Below are positions 11,040 to 21,947 of a DNA stretch of 64,000 nt, piece after piece. The stretch covers positions 5,592,501 through 5,656,500 of the forward strand of contig PUFA01000057.1 of NCBI GenBank assembly GCA_003508835.1, given 5' to 3'. Position 1 is the stretch's first letter. Each line of letters starts with the position of its first letter. The DNA comes from Eonycteris spelaea. Lineage: Eukaryota > Chordata > Mammalia > Chiroptera > Pteropodidae. The notes under the pieces were generated by a model, which was given only the letters and a program-made list of their open reading frames with translations, was not told the DNA's origin and did not search any database. Both the position numbers and the translations under genes were made by a program.

Positions 11040-11919
11040 TCTCCATGCCTGGCTCTCAGGTCTGAGATTTGACATGGAGTGGCAGCTTTCCCTCCTTTTA
11101 TTCCACATGATACAAAATATATAAGCCAAAACCACACAGGACTTTTGGTGTAACCCTTTAGAAATTCTTAGTCAGTTTTTGTGTATGTGTGGGTCTCATT
11201 TATAAAAGCCATTGTTGATTGCAGTCACTTAGGTATAAGGATTCCTTATGGAAGAGATGGACAGTGAGGTCAGGTCACTTCAACCTTGGTCACATTTGGG
11301 AAGATGGAGACTTAGAGGTGGGAAAGAAAAGCATCTAGTTCTATTTTAATTGGCCATATAAATTTTATAAAATTTTATAAATTTCATGATCTTCTGAATC
11401 ACAGTAGGGCATAAAACATGTCATGGAGCATTCTCCCCAGACTACTTATTACTGAGCTCATCTATTGGAGGGACCAGAGGAGCACCCCAACAGTCCTGAT
11501 GATAGCATATGTCCTATACTTTGGGGCTGATGGAAAGAAATTTAATTTGGTCATGAAAGTATGTTTATATCACAGCTCCTGGTTATTAAAATAAAATTCA
11601 GGTTGTAGAATGCAAAGGCCTTTTCACAGAGCTAAATTACTTTCACTTTATACCAATTTCAATTAAAGAAACAAATTTATCCTCTTGGAAAAGTTTTCCC
11701 ACTTTTTCCTACCTTTAAGGTTTTTTTCTATCACCTTTACCTTATACAATGAAATGCAATAAAATATAAATAATTAAAGTTCATTATTTTGATTTAAAAG
11801 GAAGAAATTGGTTAACAAAATGTTTGTACTGGACTTGAAAGAAATACAGTAGAATACTTTCAGATGGGCTGACAGAGCACTGTTTCACTGAGTGTCAATA
11901 TCAGCAAATATCTCTAGAT
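11040..11919. other. Anonymous stretch
   Basis: No gene or repeat family recognised. A short direct duplication AAATTTTATAAAATTTTATA lies near 11361. Confidence 0.4.
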
Positions 11920-12074
11920 AACCTGTTAGATGCTAAGTACCATGTTTTTTTTTCATACATAAATGCTAACAACAGCCCTGTAAGTTGGGTGTTACCATTC
12001 ACATTCTATAGAGAAAAACACAGAATTTCTTAACATCCAGCATTTAGTAAGTGGCAGAGGTGGAAATGATTCTG
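11920..12074 (-). mobile_element. MIR SINE fragment, minus
   Basis: Inverted MIR: AACAACAGCCCTGTAAGTTG, a 'TATAGAGAAAAACACAGAAT' block and TTAGTAAGTGGCAGAGGTGG. It runs directly into the MLT1 piece that follows. Confidence 0.6.
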
Positions 12075-12270
12075 ACTGGATTGTGTCCCTCCAAAATTTG
12101 TATGTTGAAGTCCTAATCCCTAGTACCCATAATGTGACTGTATTTAGAAGTAGACTCTTTAAAGATGTAACTGAGTGAAAATGAAGTTATATGGGTGAGT
12201 CCTAATCCAATATGGTTGGTGTCCTTATAAGAAGAGGAGATCAGGACACAGATCCATACAAAGGAGAGAC
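12075..12270 (+). mobile_element. MLT1 LTR, 5' half only
   Basis: GGATTGTGTCCCTCCAAAAT, GTTGAAGTCCTAATCCC, CCTAATCCAATATGGTTGGT and GTCCTTATAAGAAGAGGAGA are hallmarks of MLT1 LTRs. It stops shortly after GGACACAGATCC, so the poly(A) half is missing. Confidence 0.8.
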
Positions 12271-14269
12271 CACTGGTTTTGTGCTTGCCATAGTTTTATT
12301 GTACTGGGTTTGCTTTTACCCATCTGCTGTATGAAAAGACCTTGTATAGAACTTGTTGGCTTTTCCTTTCTGAATTGCAGTTTGAAGTTTTCTCTTCAGC
12401 TTTCTGGGGTTGAGGGTTCACAGGTGAGGTAAGAGATGCATTCTATTGCATTTGTGTGCAGCTATTTCTGGAAACACAGATTTTACTCTCTCTCTTCTAA
12501 GACTCCATTATATGTCTAGCACCATAAGAAACCCCTGTGAATTTCAAATCCTTCTCCCAATTCAGCACAGCATACTGGAACATGGCAAGCCTGGGTCACT
12601 CTACCTATACAAAGTAGATAGAGTCAGATGATTAGATGCAGAGCCAGGCTTCTAATACAGGTGCAGAAGCTGGGTCATGCTAAGCAGAGGGCAGCAAGCT
12701 GATTATAGAGGTTGGTAATAACCAGATGTGACTCAGTGCACTGAGTTATCAGGAGGGTAAATAAGAAGAATAGGGTTCCAAGTAGACAGATAGATACTAT
12801 AAATTAAGAATAAAGATAAGGGTGTTTGTTTGCTTAGAGATAATTCAACACCTTGGATAGTTCCTTGGGGAGGAAAATGTTTTAAGTCTAAAGGACTGTT
12901 CTTATCTATTTAACCTTTTTCACCAGAACTCCCCCCTCTCCTGCCTTTTTGAGTTGCTTTCTTAATGGAGGTTAAACCTGTTAATAGAGGTTAAGCCTGG
13001 ATTACCACTTTAATCCAAAGTTAATCTCTATAGCACCTGCATCATATGAAAGAGCTACATATTCTGTCCATGTGGATGCCCATATAATTGAGAGTTCTGG
13101 AATCTGGATAGCTTGGGTTGTCTCCCTCCAAATAATACTTGCATACATGAAAGGTAATTCGAATAGTTTATGTAGGAAATTATCCATGGAGCATTGGTAA
13201 GAGAGTAAGGAAGTGAGGCAAGGAAGAGAAAGGAGCCTATAAGGAGTATGTATTGAGCATATTACTGCTATGGACAACTGGGTTCAATCCTACTAAAGGA
13301 GACAGTGTAGAGTTGTCCACCCAAGGGTAAAGGGATCTTGGGTATTTATCTTCAGACTCCTGTCAGTTATTAGTTGAAAATTGCTCCTAGGTTGCATAAG
13401 CTCCCTAGCATTCTCTGTATGTCTCACACTTTGGCTAAATGGACACTCACAGCTACAGAAAGCCCTCATGCAGAGAGGTGGTATGCTCAGGAATGGTGAT
13501 TGTGAAGGGGCAATGAATGGGGCATCAATAACATTTGCCACACTGAGTTATGACTTGTTCTCCTTCTGTCTGTAGGACCTAAAAATCTTTCTAGTGAGTA
13601 CTTCCCCCAGAGTCAGGCTCAGACAGATACAGTTTACAGAGACTTCCCTCATTCCCTTACTTAATAATGAATTGATATATAATGAAAAAATAGGGTAAGG
13701 AACTGTGGTCATCAGGCTAGAAACACAAATGGCCCAAAATGATGAGAGGTAGCCAAGGCCACCTGAGTGATGGCTATGAATGGTTCCGCCATCAACCTTT
13801 CTATTTCCCTAATTACGAGAGATTGTTTTTCTTTAAACATTGAATCATGTCTTGCATTGGTTATTTGAACACAATGAAAGTCATTTTTCTATTGAGGACT
13901 GGAGAATTTATAAATTTATATTTATTTTCTATCCTATAAAAGTTCCATAATTAAGAAAATAAATATTTTTTTTTTCCTGTGGAATGAGTTGTGTCCCTGT
14001 ATCAAATTGTTAGTAATGTTGTAACAAATACTCTTAGAAATTTCATGGTTATTCAAGTTCACATCACTTGTGTATAAGGCTAGGTGACAACTATTTTCCT
14101 TTTGAGAAATTATTTTCTTTTTGTAATTAACCATTAGATAACATGTGATATAGAATTTAATGTTAAAAGAACTTTATTATATCTTGTGATAAAATACAAT
14201 ATTTTTTACTTCATATTATCTTGATTAAAAAGGGAAATTAAACAGAAAATTTAGATACAAAATGTTCTC
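12271..14269. other. Anonymous stretch
   Basis: About 2 kb with no recognised repeat or gene. Frames of 60-91 codons (for example 13002-13277 minus) show no domain I can name and no splice or promoter context. Confidence 0.4.
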
Positions 14270-14687
14270 ATTAAATGTAATTATTTTCTCAACTTTTTCT
14301 TACAAAAACCTTCAAATATGCAGAAAAGTCAAAATAGCAGTACAATAAACACCACCTAGGTTTAACAATTAACCTATTTTCTTTTTTTTTTTTTTGGTAT
14401 AGGTTTATATTTTTCTAGTCACTGATATCATCTTTAAATATTTTTCATTTATCTCCTGAAATAAAGATATTCTTCCATAAAATTGCAATATAATTCTTCC
14501 ATGTAAAAAAACCTCACAGTCATTTTCTAATATTATCTAACAACTAGACTATATTCGAATTTCTCCATGATGCCCAAAATATCTTTTATAGCAATTTTTA
14601 AAATCAGAAATAAATAAATTTTATGTATTACATTAGTCTCATAATTTAGAGCAGACTTCTTTACACATTTTTATAACATTTCTTTCT
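14270..14687 (-). mobile_element. Old L1-like element, first segment of nest
   Basis: Resembles an old L1-type repeat read on the minus strand (ATTCGAATTTCTCCATGATG, CCCAAAATATCTTTTATAGC). Matching later segments appear at about 16109-16470, 16880-17142 and 18210-18290, each displaced by a younger insertion. Family name uncertain. Confidence 0.45.
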
Positions 14688-16108
14688 CTTTTTTAAAATA
14701 ATATTTTTTATTTTTCAATTATAGTTGGCATACAATATTACACTAGTTTCAAGTATGCAACATAATATTAGACATTTATAAATCTAGTACCCATCTGACA
14801 CCATACATAGTTATTACAATATTATTGACTATATTCCTTATGCTATACTTTATATCTCCATGACAATTTTATAACTACCAATTTTTACCTCTCAATCCCT
14901 TCCTCATTTTCTACCCTCCCCCCAAAGACCATCCTCCCACCTGGTAACCCTCATAATGTTCTTTGCCCTTTGGGTGTGTCCTCTTCAGATGCTGCCTATG
15001 GTGGTGTTCCAGCTCTGATTGAAGCAAGCCACTGGGTGTGCCAGCCTAAGTTGCAGGCCAAGTTCAGCCACAGCCTGTGCACTTCTGGGTCCACCTGGTA
15101 ATAGTGACCAAGAAATCTGCAGATGGCTGCCGTCATTGCTGGGCTTATAGGTACCTCAAAAAACCAAGCCAGGAAGTGAGGTCGGCTCCTCCGAATGCTG
15201 ATCTTGGAGCTGTTCAGCCAGAGGTACGGGGCATGCCAAGGCCAGATGCTGCTTCTTTGAGTTTTGTGAGCCTTTGAGAGATTTTAGGAAAGTTTGAAGC
15301 ATGAGCTAAGACAGGTTATTTATATGGATTAGACCACTGGAAGGATGATTGGGTGGGCCTGCAAGTTGGGAGAGGTGGGTTCTCAGGAATCACCTGGGCA
15401 GAATGACCTGTGTTAGCCAGGTTGATGGAGACTCAGATATGAGGACCATCAACATCCATACACTAGGAATGAGGAGAGCTCAATAAAGGAAATATGGATA
15501 CTGCCAGTACTTCTGTCTGGAAGAAAGCCACTCCTCCAGCCCTCATCCTGAAGCCTGACAATTCAGTTCCTCCCTCTATGTTTATGTTGCTCCTCAAGCA
15601 GCTGTCCTGGCACTGAAGATCAAATTACGTGAATTCATCAGCAAGTAAGTTTGTGTGCAGGCCCCTTAAGAGGAATTTCTGTGACTCTTACAGCCCCTCA
15701 TCTCACTTGGCCACAATCTTTGCTGATTTTCACAGCCAGAAATTGTGGGCACTTCTCTTGGTACTGGAACCCTGGGCTGAGGAGCCCAGTGTGGAGCCAG
15801 GACCTCTCTCTCTCCTCTGAGGGAGAGAGCTCTGCAGCCAAGATAGCCCTCCCAATTGTTGACCACCACAAGTGGTTGCGAAACCAGCTTGTTTAGTGTC
15901 TCTATCTTTCCTACTAGTTTTGAGGTGACCTCTTATATATGTTCCTAGTTGTAGGACTTCTGTTCAGCCCAATCTCAGGCGATTCTCAGTGATTGTTGCT
16001 TTGTGGTTTCATTATAATTTTGGTGTGGTCATGTGAGGAGGCAAGCACAGCATCTACTTTCTATGTCATCTAACTGGACCCTTCCCCTACGTGCCTATAC
16101 ACACACAG
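14688..16108 (-). mobile_element. L1 with 5'UTR fused to 3'UTR
   Basis: On the minus strand this begins with an L1 5'UTR and runs about 1.1 kb through text homologous to 2150-3255 (shared CTGGCAGTATCCAT, TTGCAGGCCCACCCAA and TCTCTCAAAGG). Near 14970 it switches directly into an L1 3'UTR (GTTACCAGGTGGGAGG, ACTATAATTGAAAAATAAAA) and ends in an A-rich tail at about 14690. No ORF1 or ORF2 sequence lies between. Its 5'UTR part ends where the plus-strand L1 has position about 3255; its 3'UTR part resumes at the equivalent of about 5247. A TTTCTTT at 14679-14685 and 16112-16118 may be the core of a target-site duplication. Frames at 15077-15896 lie inside the 5'UTR and are not genes. Confidence 0.75.
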
Positions 16109-16590
16109 TTGTTTCTTTAAGAGATCAGGCCAGTTGTCTTGTAGCATGGTTCTTATTCCAGATTTGTCTGATTGTTTCTTCAAGGTGTTTAACAAGTCCC
16201 TCTCTCCCTTGTATATCCTATAGGCTGGGAATGATATCTATAGGGTTGATTTAATTACAATCATATTAAATATTATAGGCAATAATCTATCATAGATGAT
16301 ACTGCCTAATTTATTTTGCATTACATCAAGAGGCATATAAAGTCAGACTTTTTCACTGTATATGATAAGTGTTTAGGTGGTATTTTGTGGATTTCTCTAT
16401 CATAAAGGTACTTTTCCCATTGCTATTGACAATCTGTGGAGTGATATTTTGCAATTGGGTCAAATACATTTAAACATATTTCTATAACTAAAGGTTGATT
16501 GAAAATATTTGTTATATAGTTTGAGTTCTAAAGCCACCACTAATTGCCTATATAGCATTCATCTATTTGTTTCTGTATAATAAATGTATT
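16109..16590 (-). mobile_element. Old L1-like element, second segment
   Basis: AGATCAGGCCAGTTGTCTTG, TCAAGAGGCATATAAAGTCA and TAGGTGGTATTTTGTGG follow, in order, the old element begun at 14270. Divergence is high, and the end near 16590 is approximate. Confidence 0.4.
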
Positions 16591-16599
16591 GAAATAGAT

Positions 16600-16722
16600 T
16601 GTGAGTTAACAAACTACAGTCCAAATCCAGCCTACATTCTATTTTTGTAAATTAAAGTTTTATTTGGACACAGGTGCTTGCTTTCATTTACATATTACCT
16701 ATGGTTGTTTTCACACTATATT
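16600..16722 (-). mobile_element. hAT-type DNA transposon fragment
   Basis: AACAAACTACAGTCCAAATC, TTTTTGTAAATTAAAGTTTT and ACATATTACCTATGGTTGTT match a common 'cagggGTCGGCAAACT' class of non-autonomous hAT elements as I remember it. Only one end is present. Confidence 0.55.
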
Positions 16723-16754
16723 GGCATCTCTAAATGGAAAGTGGGCTCTCACCA

Positions 16755-16876
16755 TATGCAAGGTTTACTGACACTTCGATCTTAAACTTCCAGTCTCCAG
16801 AACTGTGAGAAATAAATGTTTGTTGTTTAAGCCACTCAGTCTATGGTAATTTGTTATAGCAACCTAAAGTAATTTT
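16755..16876 (+). mobile_element. MLT1-type LTR, 3' end only
   Basis: TCCAGTCTCCAGAACTGTGA, GAAATAAATGTTTGTTGTTT (polyadenylation signal AATAAA) and AAGCCACTCAGTCTATGG, then TAGCAACCTAAAGTAA, are the last 120 bases of a MaLR LTR. Confidence 0.75.
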
Positions 16877-16879
16877 GTG

Positions 16880-17142
16880 CCCTTTTAGTGCACCATATTG
16901 AGGAAACATGGTGTCAAACTCTTATTTATGGTGAGGCTTACTTTGATCACTTGAAGAAGGTGGTATCCACAGGGTTTCTTCACTGTAGTTCCTGCTTTCC
17001 CTTTAGTAAAATGTAGGAAAATATTTTGAGACTATGTAAATATCCTGTTTCTTGTATACTTTCATTCATTAATTTTAGCAGTCATCAAAGATTCTTATTT
17101 TCAATAATTATCACTGTGGTATCTACCTAAAGGTGATTTTCT
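16880..17142 (-). mobile_element. Old L1-like element, third segment
   Basis: TTTGATCACTTGAAGAAGGT, TTTGAGACTATGTAAATATC and TCCTGTTTCTTGTATACTTT continue the old element. It ends in the left copy of the 16-bp duplication flanking the L1 at 17143. Confidence 0.45.
17127..17142. repeat. Left target-site duplication, 16 bp
   Basis: CTAAAGGTGATTTTCT, identical to 18210-18225. Perfect flanking repeats mark the L1 between them as one insertion event. Confidence 0.9.
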
Positions 17143-17272
17143 CTTTTTTATTTCAATTTATTTAAACTAAAAAAAAGAAAAAGAAAACAGTTCACCCATT
17201 TCTCTCCCCTCAGCCTACCTGTCTCTGGCAACCACTAATCTGTTCTCTGTTCTCTGAACCTATGGGAGAGAG

Positions 17273-17275
<3 letters not shown>

Positions 17276-17326
<51 letters not shown>

Positions 17327-17347
17327 TATGTGTGTGTGTGTGTGTGT
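17276..17347. repeat. (GA)n(GT)n microsatellite
   Basis: About 24 GA units followed by about 11 GT units, inside the L1 3'UTR. Confidence 0.95.
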
Positions 17348-17399
17348 ACATATACATACACTTTTTTATGGCTGAATAATATTCCATTGCAGATATATA

Positions 17400-18100
17400 T
17401 CACCATGTCTTTATCCATTCATCTATCAATAAATGCTTAGGTTGTTTCCATAGTGTTTTTCTTTTCTTTGGGTAAATACTCAGTAGTGGAATTGCTGGGT
17501 CATATGGTAGTTCAGTTTTTAATTTTTTAAGGAATTGCCATGCTGTTTTCCATAGCGGCCTTGCCAATTTATATTCCCACCAAACATTCAAAAGGGTTTT
17601 CTTTTCTCCACATCCTTGTCAACACTTGTTATTTTTAGTCTTTTTGATAATAGCCATTTAATAGGTCTAAGGTTATATCTCATTGTGGTTTTGATTTGCA
17701 TTTCCCAGGTAATTAATGATGTAAAACATCTTTTCATGTAACTGTTTGCCCTCTGTATGTCTGCTTTGGGAAAATGTCTACCCAGATCTACCCATTTTTA
17801 AATCAGATTGATTTTTTTTTGCAATTGAATTGTATGAGTTCTTTACGTAATTTGGATATTAACCTCTTATCGAATATACAGTTTGTAAATATTTTCTCCT
17901 ATTTAGTAGGTTGCCTTTTTATTTCTTGTCTGTACAGAATCTTTTTAAGTTTGATGTCATACCACTTGTGTATTTTTGCTTTTATTGCCTTTGCTTTCGG
18001 TGTCAGATTAAAAAAAATCATCACCAAGACCAATGTCAAGTAGCTTACTGCCAATGTTTTCTCTAGGACTTCTATGGTTTCAGGTTTTATGTTCAAGTTC
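17400..18100 (-). pseudogene. L1 ORF2 C-terminal remnant
   Basis: Two minus-strand frames keep recognisable ORF2p C-terminus. One is 17400-17591, with KLARPLWKTAWQFLKKLK and ELPYDPAIPLLSIYPK, the conserved 'PFDPAIPLLGIYP' segment. The other is 17899-18096, with KWYDIKLKKILYRQEIKRQP, the 'KWDxIKLKSFCTAKE' segment. Frameshifts lie between them, and reverse transcriptase and endonuclease are absent. Confidence 0.85.
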
Positions 18101-18209
18101 TTAATTTATTTTAAGTTAATTTTTGTCTGTGGTGTAAGATAGTGGTCCATGCGGTTGTCTAATTTTTCCAACACTATTTTTTTTTTTTGAAGAAACTGTC
18201 CTTTCCTCA

Positions 18210-18225
18210 CTAAAGGTGATTTTCT
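18210..18225. repeat. Right target-site duplication, 16 bp
   Basis: Identical to 17127-17142. Confidence 0.9.
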
Positions 18226-18669
18226 GTTTTCATCATATCTTCTATGTTTTCTATGTTCATCAGGTGGAATTCAACAGAATTTAGTGAGTGTTTGCTAAAT
18301 GTCTGTGCTGTAAAGGAAGTGGGTCAGGGAATCAGCCTTCCTTCTTTTCTTCTAGGGGTCAGTGCTGGTTAGTAAAGCTCTTATCGATTGTTTGATCCCC
18401 ACAGCAGCAGCTGCAGAAGGAGGAGGAGAATGTTCACTCCCCTGAGCTCTTTGCTGCTCTTCTCATTTTCTTTCCTGCTGTTCCTTACACCCCAAAACTC
18501 TCCCCCTCACCTTTTAATTGTTCTACCAGCCTTAGCTACAGCAAATACTGAGCAGGGAGCTTTCTTGTCTTTCATCTTCCACAACAACCTTAGCACTTCT
18601 CTGTGATCTGTCTGTCACAGCAAAGAATATACTATTACAAAATAGCCAAATTTCTTTATCTGCCACACT
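18226..18669. other. End of old element, then anonymous
   Basis: The first 65 bases probably finish the old nested element. The rest is a pyrimidine-rich segment without recognised coding content. Confidence 0.35.
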
Positions 18670-18780
18670 GTGAGTAAAGACTCCATTATTTACCTTTATA
18701 TTTCTGAGCTATTAGGCAGCATCTGGCATATAGGACCTCCCTGAGTAGAGATTTATGGAGAAGGAATGAAAATAAAATAG
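18670..18780 (+). mobile_element. L2 LINE 3' end fragment
   Basis: TTAGGCAGCATCTGGCATAT followed by AGATTTATGGAGAAGGAATG resembles the L2 terminus ('cagtgcctggcacatag...aatgaatga'). Strongly diverged. Confidence 0.4.
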
Positions 18781-18819
18781 AGTATTTGTCATAAAATCTT
18801 TCTCTACATTTAACATTTA

Positions 18820-19765
18820 AAATATTTTAAGATACAACATATACAGTAAAATTCAGTATTTTGATGTACAATTCTATGAATTTTGACAAATGTACTCTCA
18901 GGTAATCATTTTCATGTCAAGATATAGAAATTTTGCATCGTCCCTAAAGTTCTCCTGTGCCCTTTGTAGTCATTTGCTCTCACCCCCCCCCCCATCCCTA
19001 TTCTTTGGCAAACACTGATCCACTCTCTGTTTTTCCTTTTCCAGAATGTCATAAATGAAATCATAAAATATGTCACTTCCCATAATGCTTGTGAAATTCA
19101 TCCATGTTACAGTTGCTGTCGGTACTTCAATTCTTTTTATTCTTGAGAACTATTTCATTTTATGGATTTACCACAGATTGCCCAATCGCCAGCCATTGGA
19201 CATTGAGTCGTTTTCAGTTCTGAGCATTATTAATAAAGCTAGTACAAACATTAATGAATTAGTTTTTGTATGGACTTAAGTCTTCATTTATCCTGGATAC
19301 ATACCTAGGAGTGAAAAGCTAGGTCATATGGTAAGTGCATAGTGAACATTATTAGAAATTGCCAAACCACATTCCAGAGTGATTACACATTTTGCATTCT
19401 GGCCGGAAAGGTATGAAGTTGCTCCTCATCCTCACAAAAACAGTAAGGTAACTACAGTGCAATTTTTATCCCAGTAATTTTAGACTAATGGTGTTAGGCA
19501 CCTTTCCATGTACTATTTTCCATCTGTATATCTCCTCTGGTGAAGTATCTATTCAAATATTTTGTGAATTTCTTAGTTTTTTTGTTATTAATTTTTGAGA
19601 ATTCTTTATATAGTCTAGATATAAGCTTTTTATCAGATACATGATTTGTAAATATTATCTTTTAGACTGTGGCTCCTCTTTCCATCTTAATGGTCCTTTT
19701 TAAAAGTAGAACTTTAAAATTTTGATGAAGTTCGATTTATCATCTATTCCTTTTATGGTTTATGT
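18820..19765 (-). mobile_element. Old L1M-type fragment
   Basis: A series of L1 3' landmarks on the minus strand: CATAAATGAAATCATAAAAT, TTCATCCATGTTACAG, GGAGTGAAAAGCTAGGTCAT, TTCTTTATATAGTCTAGATA and TTTATCAGATACATGATTTG. Old and full of stops. It ends at the pyrimidine tract. Confidence 0.7.
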
Positions 19766-19770
19766 TAACA

Positions 19771-19803
19771 TTTCTTTCTTTCTTTCTTTCTTTCTTTCTT
19801 TTT

Positions 19804-19872
<69 letters not shown>

Positions 19873-19929
19873 TTCCTTCCTTCCTTCCTTCCTTCCTTCC
19901 TTCCTTCCTTCCTTCCTTCCTTCCTTCCT

Positions 19930-19974
<45 letters not shown>

Positions 19975-20092
19975 TTTCTTTCTTTCTTTCTTTCTCTCTT
20001 CTTCTCTTCTTCTTTCTTCTTCTTCTCCTTCCTTCCCTTCCTTCCTTCCTTCCTTCCTTCCTTCCTTCCTTCCTTCCTTCCTTTTTCCTTCT
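19771..20092. repeat. 322-base pure pyrimidine tract
   Basis: Uninterrupted C/T run: (CTTT)n to about 19870, (CCTT)n to about 19930, (CTTT)n to about 19995, a mixed TTC/CTT zone to about 20030, then (CCTT)n. The Phe/Leu/Ser-only frames across it (19722-20181) are artefacts of the repeat. Confidence 0.97.
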
Positions 20093-20178
20093 GTGATTGG
20101 TTGTTGGTTAACCTATGTTGCCTAAATTATTTTCCTCACTCTGTCAGAGTTTCTGAAAGAAATATATGTCTTAATTTC
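20093..20178. other. Short anonymous stretch
   Basis: Nothing recognised. Confidence 0.4.
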
Positions 20179-20280
20179 TAAAGCCATACCTAGAACAATT
20201 CACTTAACCTTTCCTGACTTTGTTTTCTTATCTTTTAAATGGAAACAATAGTCCTGTCTTTCTTGAAAAACTTTTGTACT
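20179..20280 (+). mobile_element. MIR SINE core fragment
   Basis: CAATTCACTTAACCTTTCCT, then TCTTATCTTTTAAATGGAAA and CAATAGTCCTG follow the MIR core. Confidence 0.5.
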
Positions 20281-21730
20281 TCCTCTTGGATGTGTCAAGA
20301 TCTTTGGCTGCAGAGAGAAGGAAAAAAAGTGGTTGGGCTTTGAGAGTTTTAAGTGAACAGCAGCAAGTTGAAGTGGCAAAAGGGAAATGAGGATCTGCAG
20401 CAGAAGAGTAGGAATTTGTGTTATCCTAGGATCCTCTCCTACAGGAAGACAAGGAGAAGCAATAGCAGAGAGAATTCAAAGAGATCTGCTTCCTCTTAAT
20501 AAGGCCAGACTCCAAAGAAGGAAAAGTCTAGGAAAAGGTATAAAAATGATTAATATTTAATAAATTTAAGAGAAAGTCCAAACATTAAAAAGTAAGAAAA
20601 GCCATGCATTTTCATTCTTCAATACTGTCATAACCACTTCCCATGGAAAGATATTTTTCTATGAAAGTATTGCCTGGCCTCAGTTCCCTTTAGAAAGTTA
20701 ATTTTTAAGAAAGTAACAAAGAAGATCCCATACACAGAATCCAAAGATTTTCATACAAGGAATTCCTGCCCAGTGCCAAGAACTTTACTTGCTCCCTTTG
20801 TTTGGTGCTCACAACTCCCTAGTGAGGACTCACTGAGCCAGGAGGCTTTGTTCCAATAACTGAAGAATATAATCGATGATGAGTGACCGTATAATACAGT
20901 ATAACTGAAAATTTTAAATGGCCTTCCTCAGAAAGTCAAAGTTCATTCCTCTTCATCACGCTTAAGTAAACCAGGCTTCTTTCTCTTTCTAAAGACAAAT
21001 GGATTTAGAGAGAAACACAAGGCTCTCAATGCAATAACCAAGTAACTCTATTTGTATAGAACGGCTTCTCTTATTCCTGTCCCATTACATTCCTCATTAT
21101 AGTATCGGTTCATCTTAGAAAGAAGATGTCCTTCTGTGGCATTGCTTGAGTTAGGGATGGTTTAAGTACTAAGGTAGCTCTCCCACAAACTATCAAAACA
21201 AACTGCAAATTGAGTCATTTTTCACCACCTACCTCACAAGTGAATTTTGAATCTCTCTTCAAGTAGGATGGTATAGGATCTTATCAGACAGAACTTCACC
21301 AGCTGGAACCAGAAAAAAATCTGTCCATCTGGCCTGGGCAATGTGCCCTCCTGGAAAATCACTGAATAGCTCCAAACTCCATAAAAATACATTCCTTAAA
21401 ATGCCAGCAGAAGGCACAGACTTATGGAGAAACGAAGAAATTATGCAGCCTGCACAAAGCTTAATTCATCACCAGGCTTGGGTAATGGAAATAAATGCCC
21501 ACCCAGACTTTGAGCCAGGAACATTAATAATTAGTCCATGAGAACTGTCACGCAGAAATGTCCTGGCTGTAATTCAGGTTCTGGCATGAAAGAATGTGAT
21601 GTAAACACTGTGAGACCATAGAGTAATGAGACATTTTGTCCTGCGTGGGTTGGAATCAGAAGCAACCCTCTTGTGAAAGGGAGGCAGTGAGAGTGATGGC
21701 TCTGGGGATGTCTCTGTAGGTTGAAGAAAA
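20281..21730. other. Anonymous stretch
   Basis: About 1.4 kb with no recognised family. 20760-20860 has a faint inverted-MIR look. The 66-codon frame at 21341-21541 has no known motif. Confidence 0.4.
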
Positions 21731-21942
21731 TTCGCCAAGTTAGTTCTGGCTGCCCTTTTCTCTTATTGTGCCCTTTACAAAACTTTTATTATTGTTGTCT
21801 TACTCTTCACAAAGAGGGAAGCCATCAGATTAATGTCTGTCAGTGTCATGCTGGCTGCTCTTCTATTGCAACTGCCTTCTCACAAGTCCCACAATATCTC
21901 CTCACTGGCCTCCCCACTTTCTCCCTCTCATGATCCATCTTA
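21731..21942 (+). mobile_element. L2 LINE, left part
   Basis: TATTGCAACTGCCTTCTCAC, TCTCCTCACTGGCCTCCCCA and TTTCTCCCTCTCATGATCC match the L2 3' region. It is split by the MLT1 LTR and continues at 22342. Confidence 0.55.
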
Positions 21943-21947
21943 CCCTG

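Larger units (their letters stand above)
17143..18209 (-). mobile_element. 5'-truncated L1 with perfect TSD
   Basis: A minus-strand L1 of 1,067 bp: A-rich tail at the 17143 side, 3'UTR interrupted by a GA/GT microsatellite, then the end of ORF2. It stops at 18209 within ORF2, directly against the right copy of the duplication. Such 5' truncation is typical of target-primed reverse transcription. Confidence 0.9.

Noticed and set aside
13002..13277. 91-codon minus frame that looked protein-like in its last 30 residues
   Set aside because: No family recognised, no upstream promoter or splice sites, and length is within chance for AT-rich DNA of this size.
15077..15896. Cluster of overlapping 60-80 codon frames in GC-richer DNA, looking like an exon
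   Set aside because: The segment is L1 5'UTR in minus orientation, homologous to 2150-3255.
19722..20181. Two overlapping frames of 124 and 139 codons rich in Phe, Leu and Ser
   Set aside because: They run through the pure pyrimidine tract. Any frame through CTTT/CCTT units stays open, and no coding context exists.
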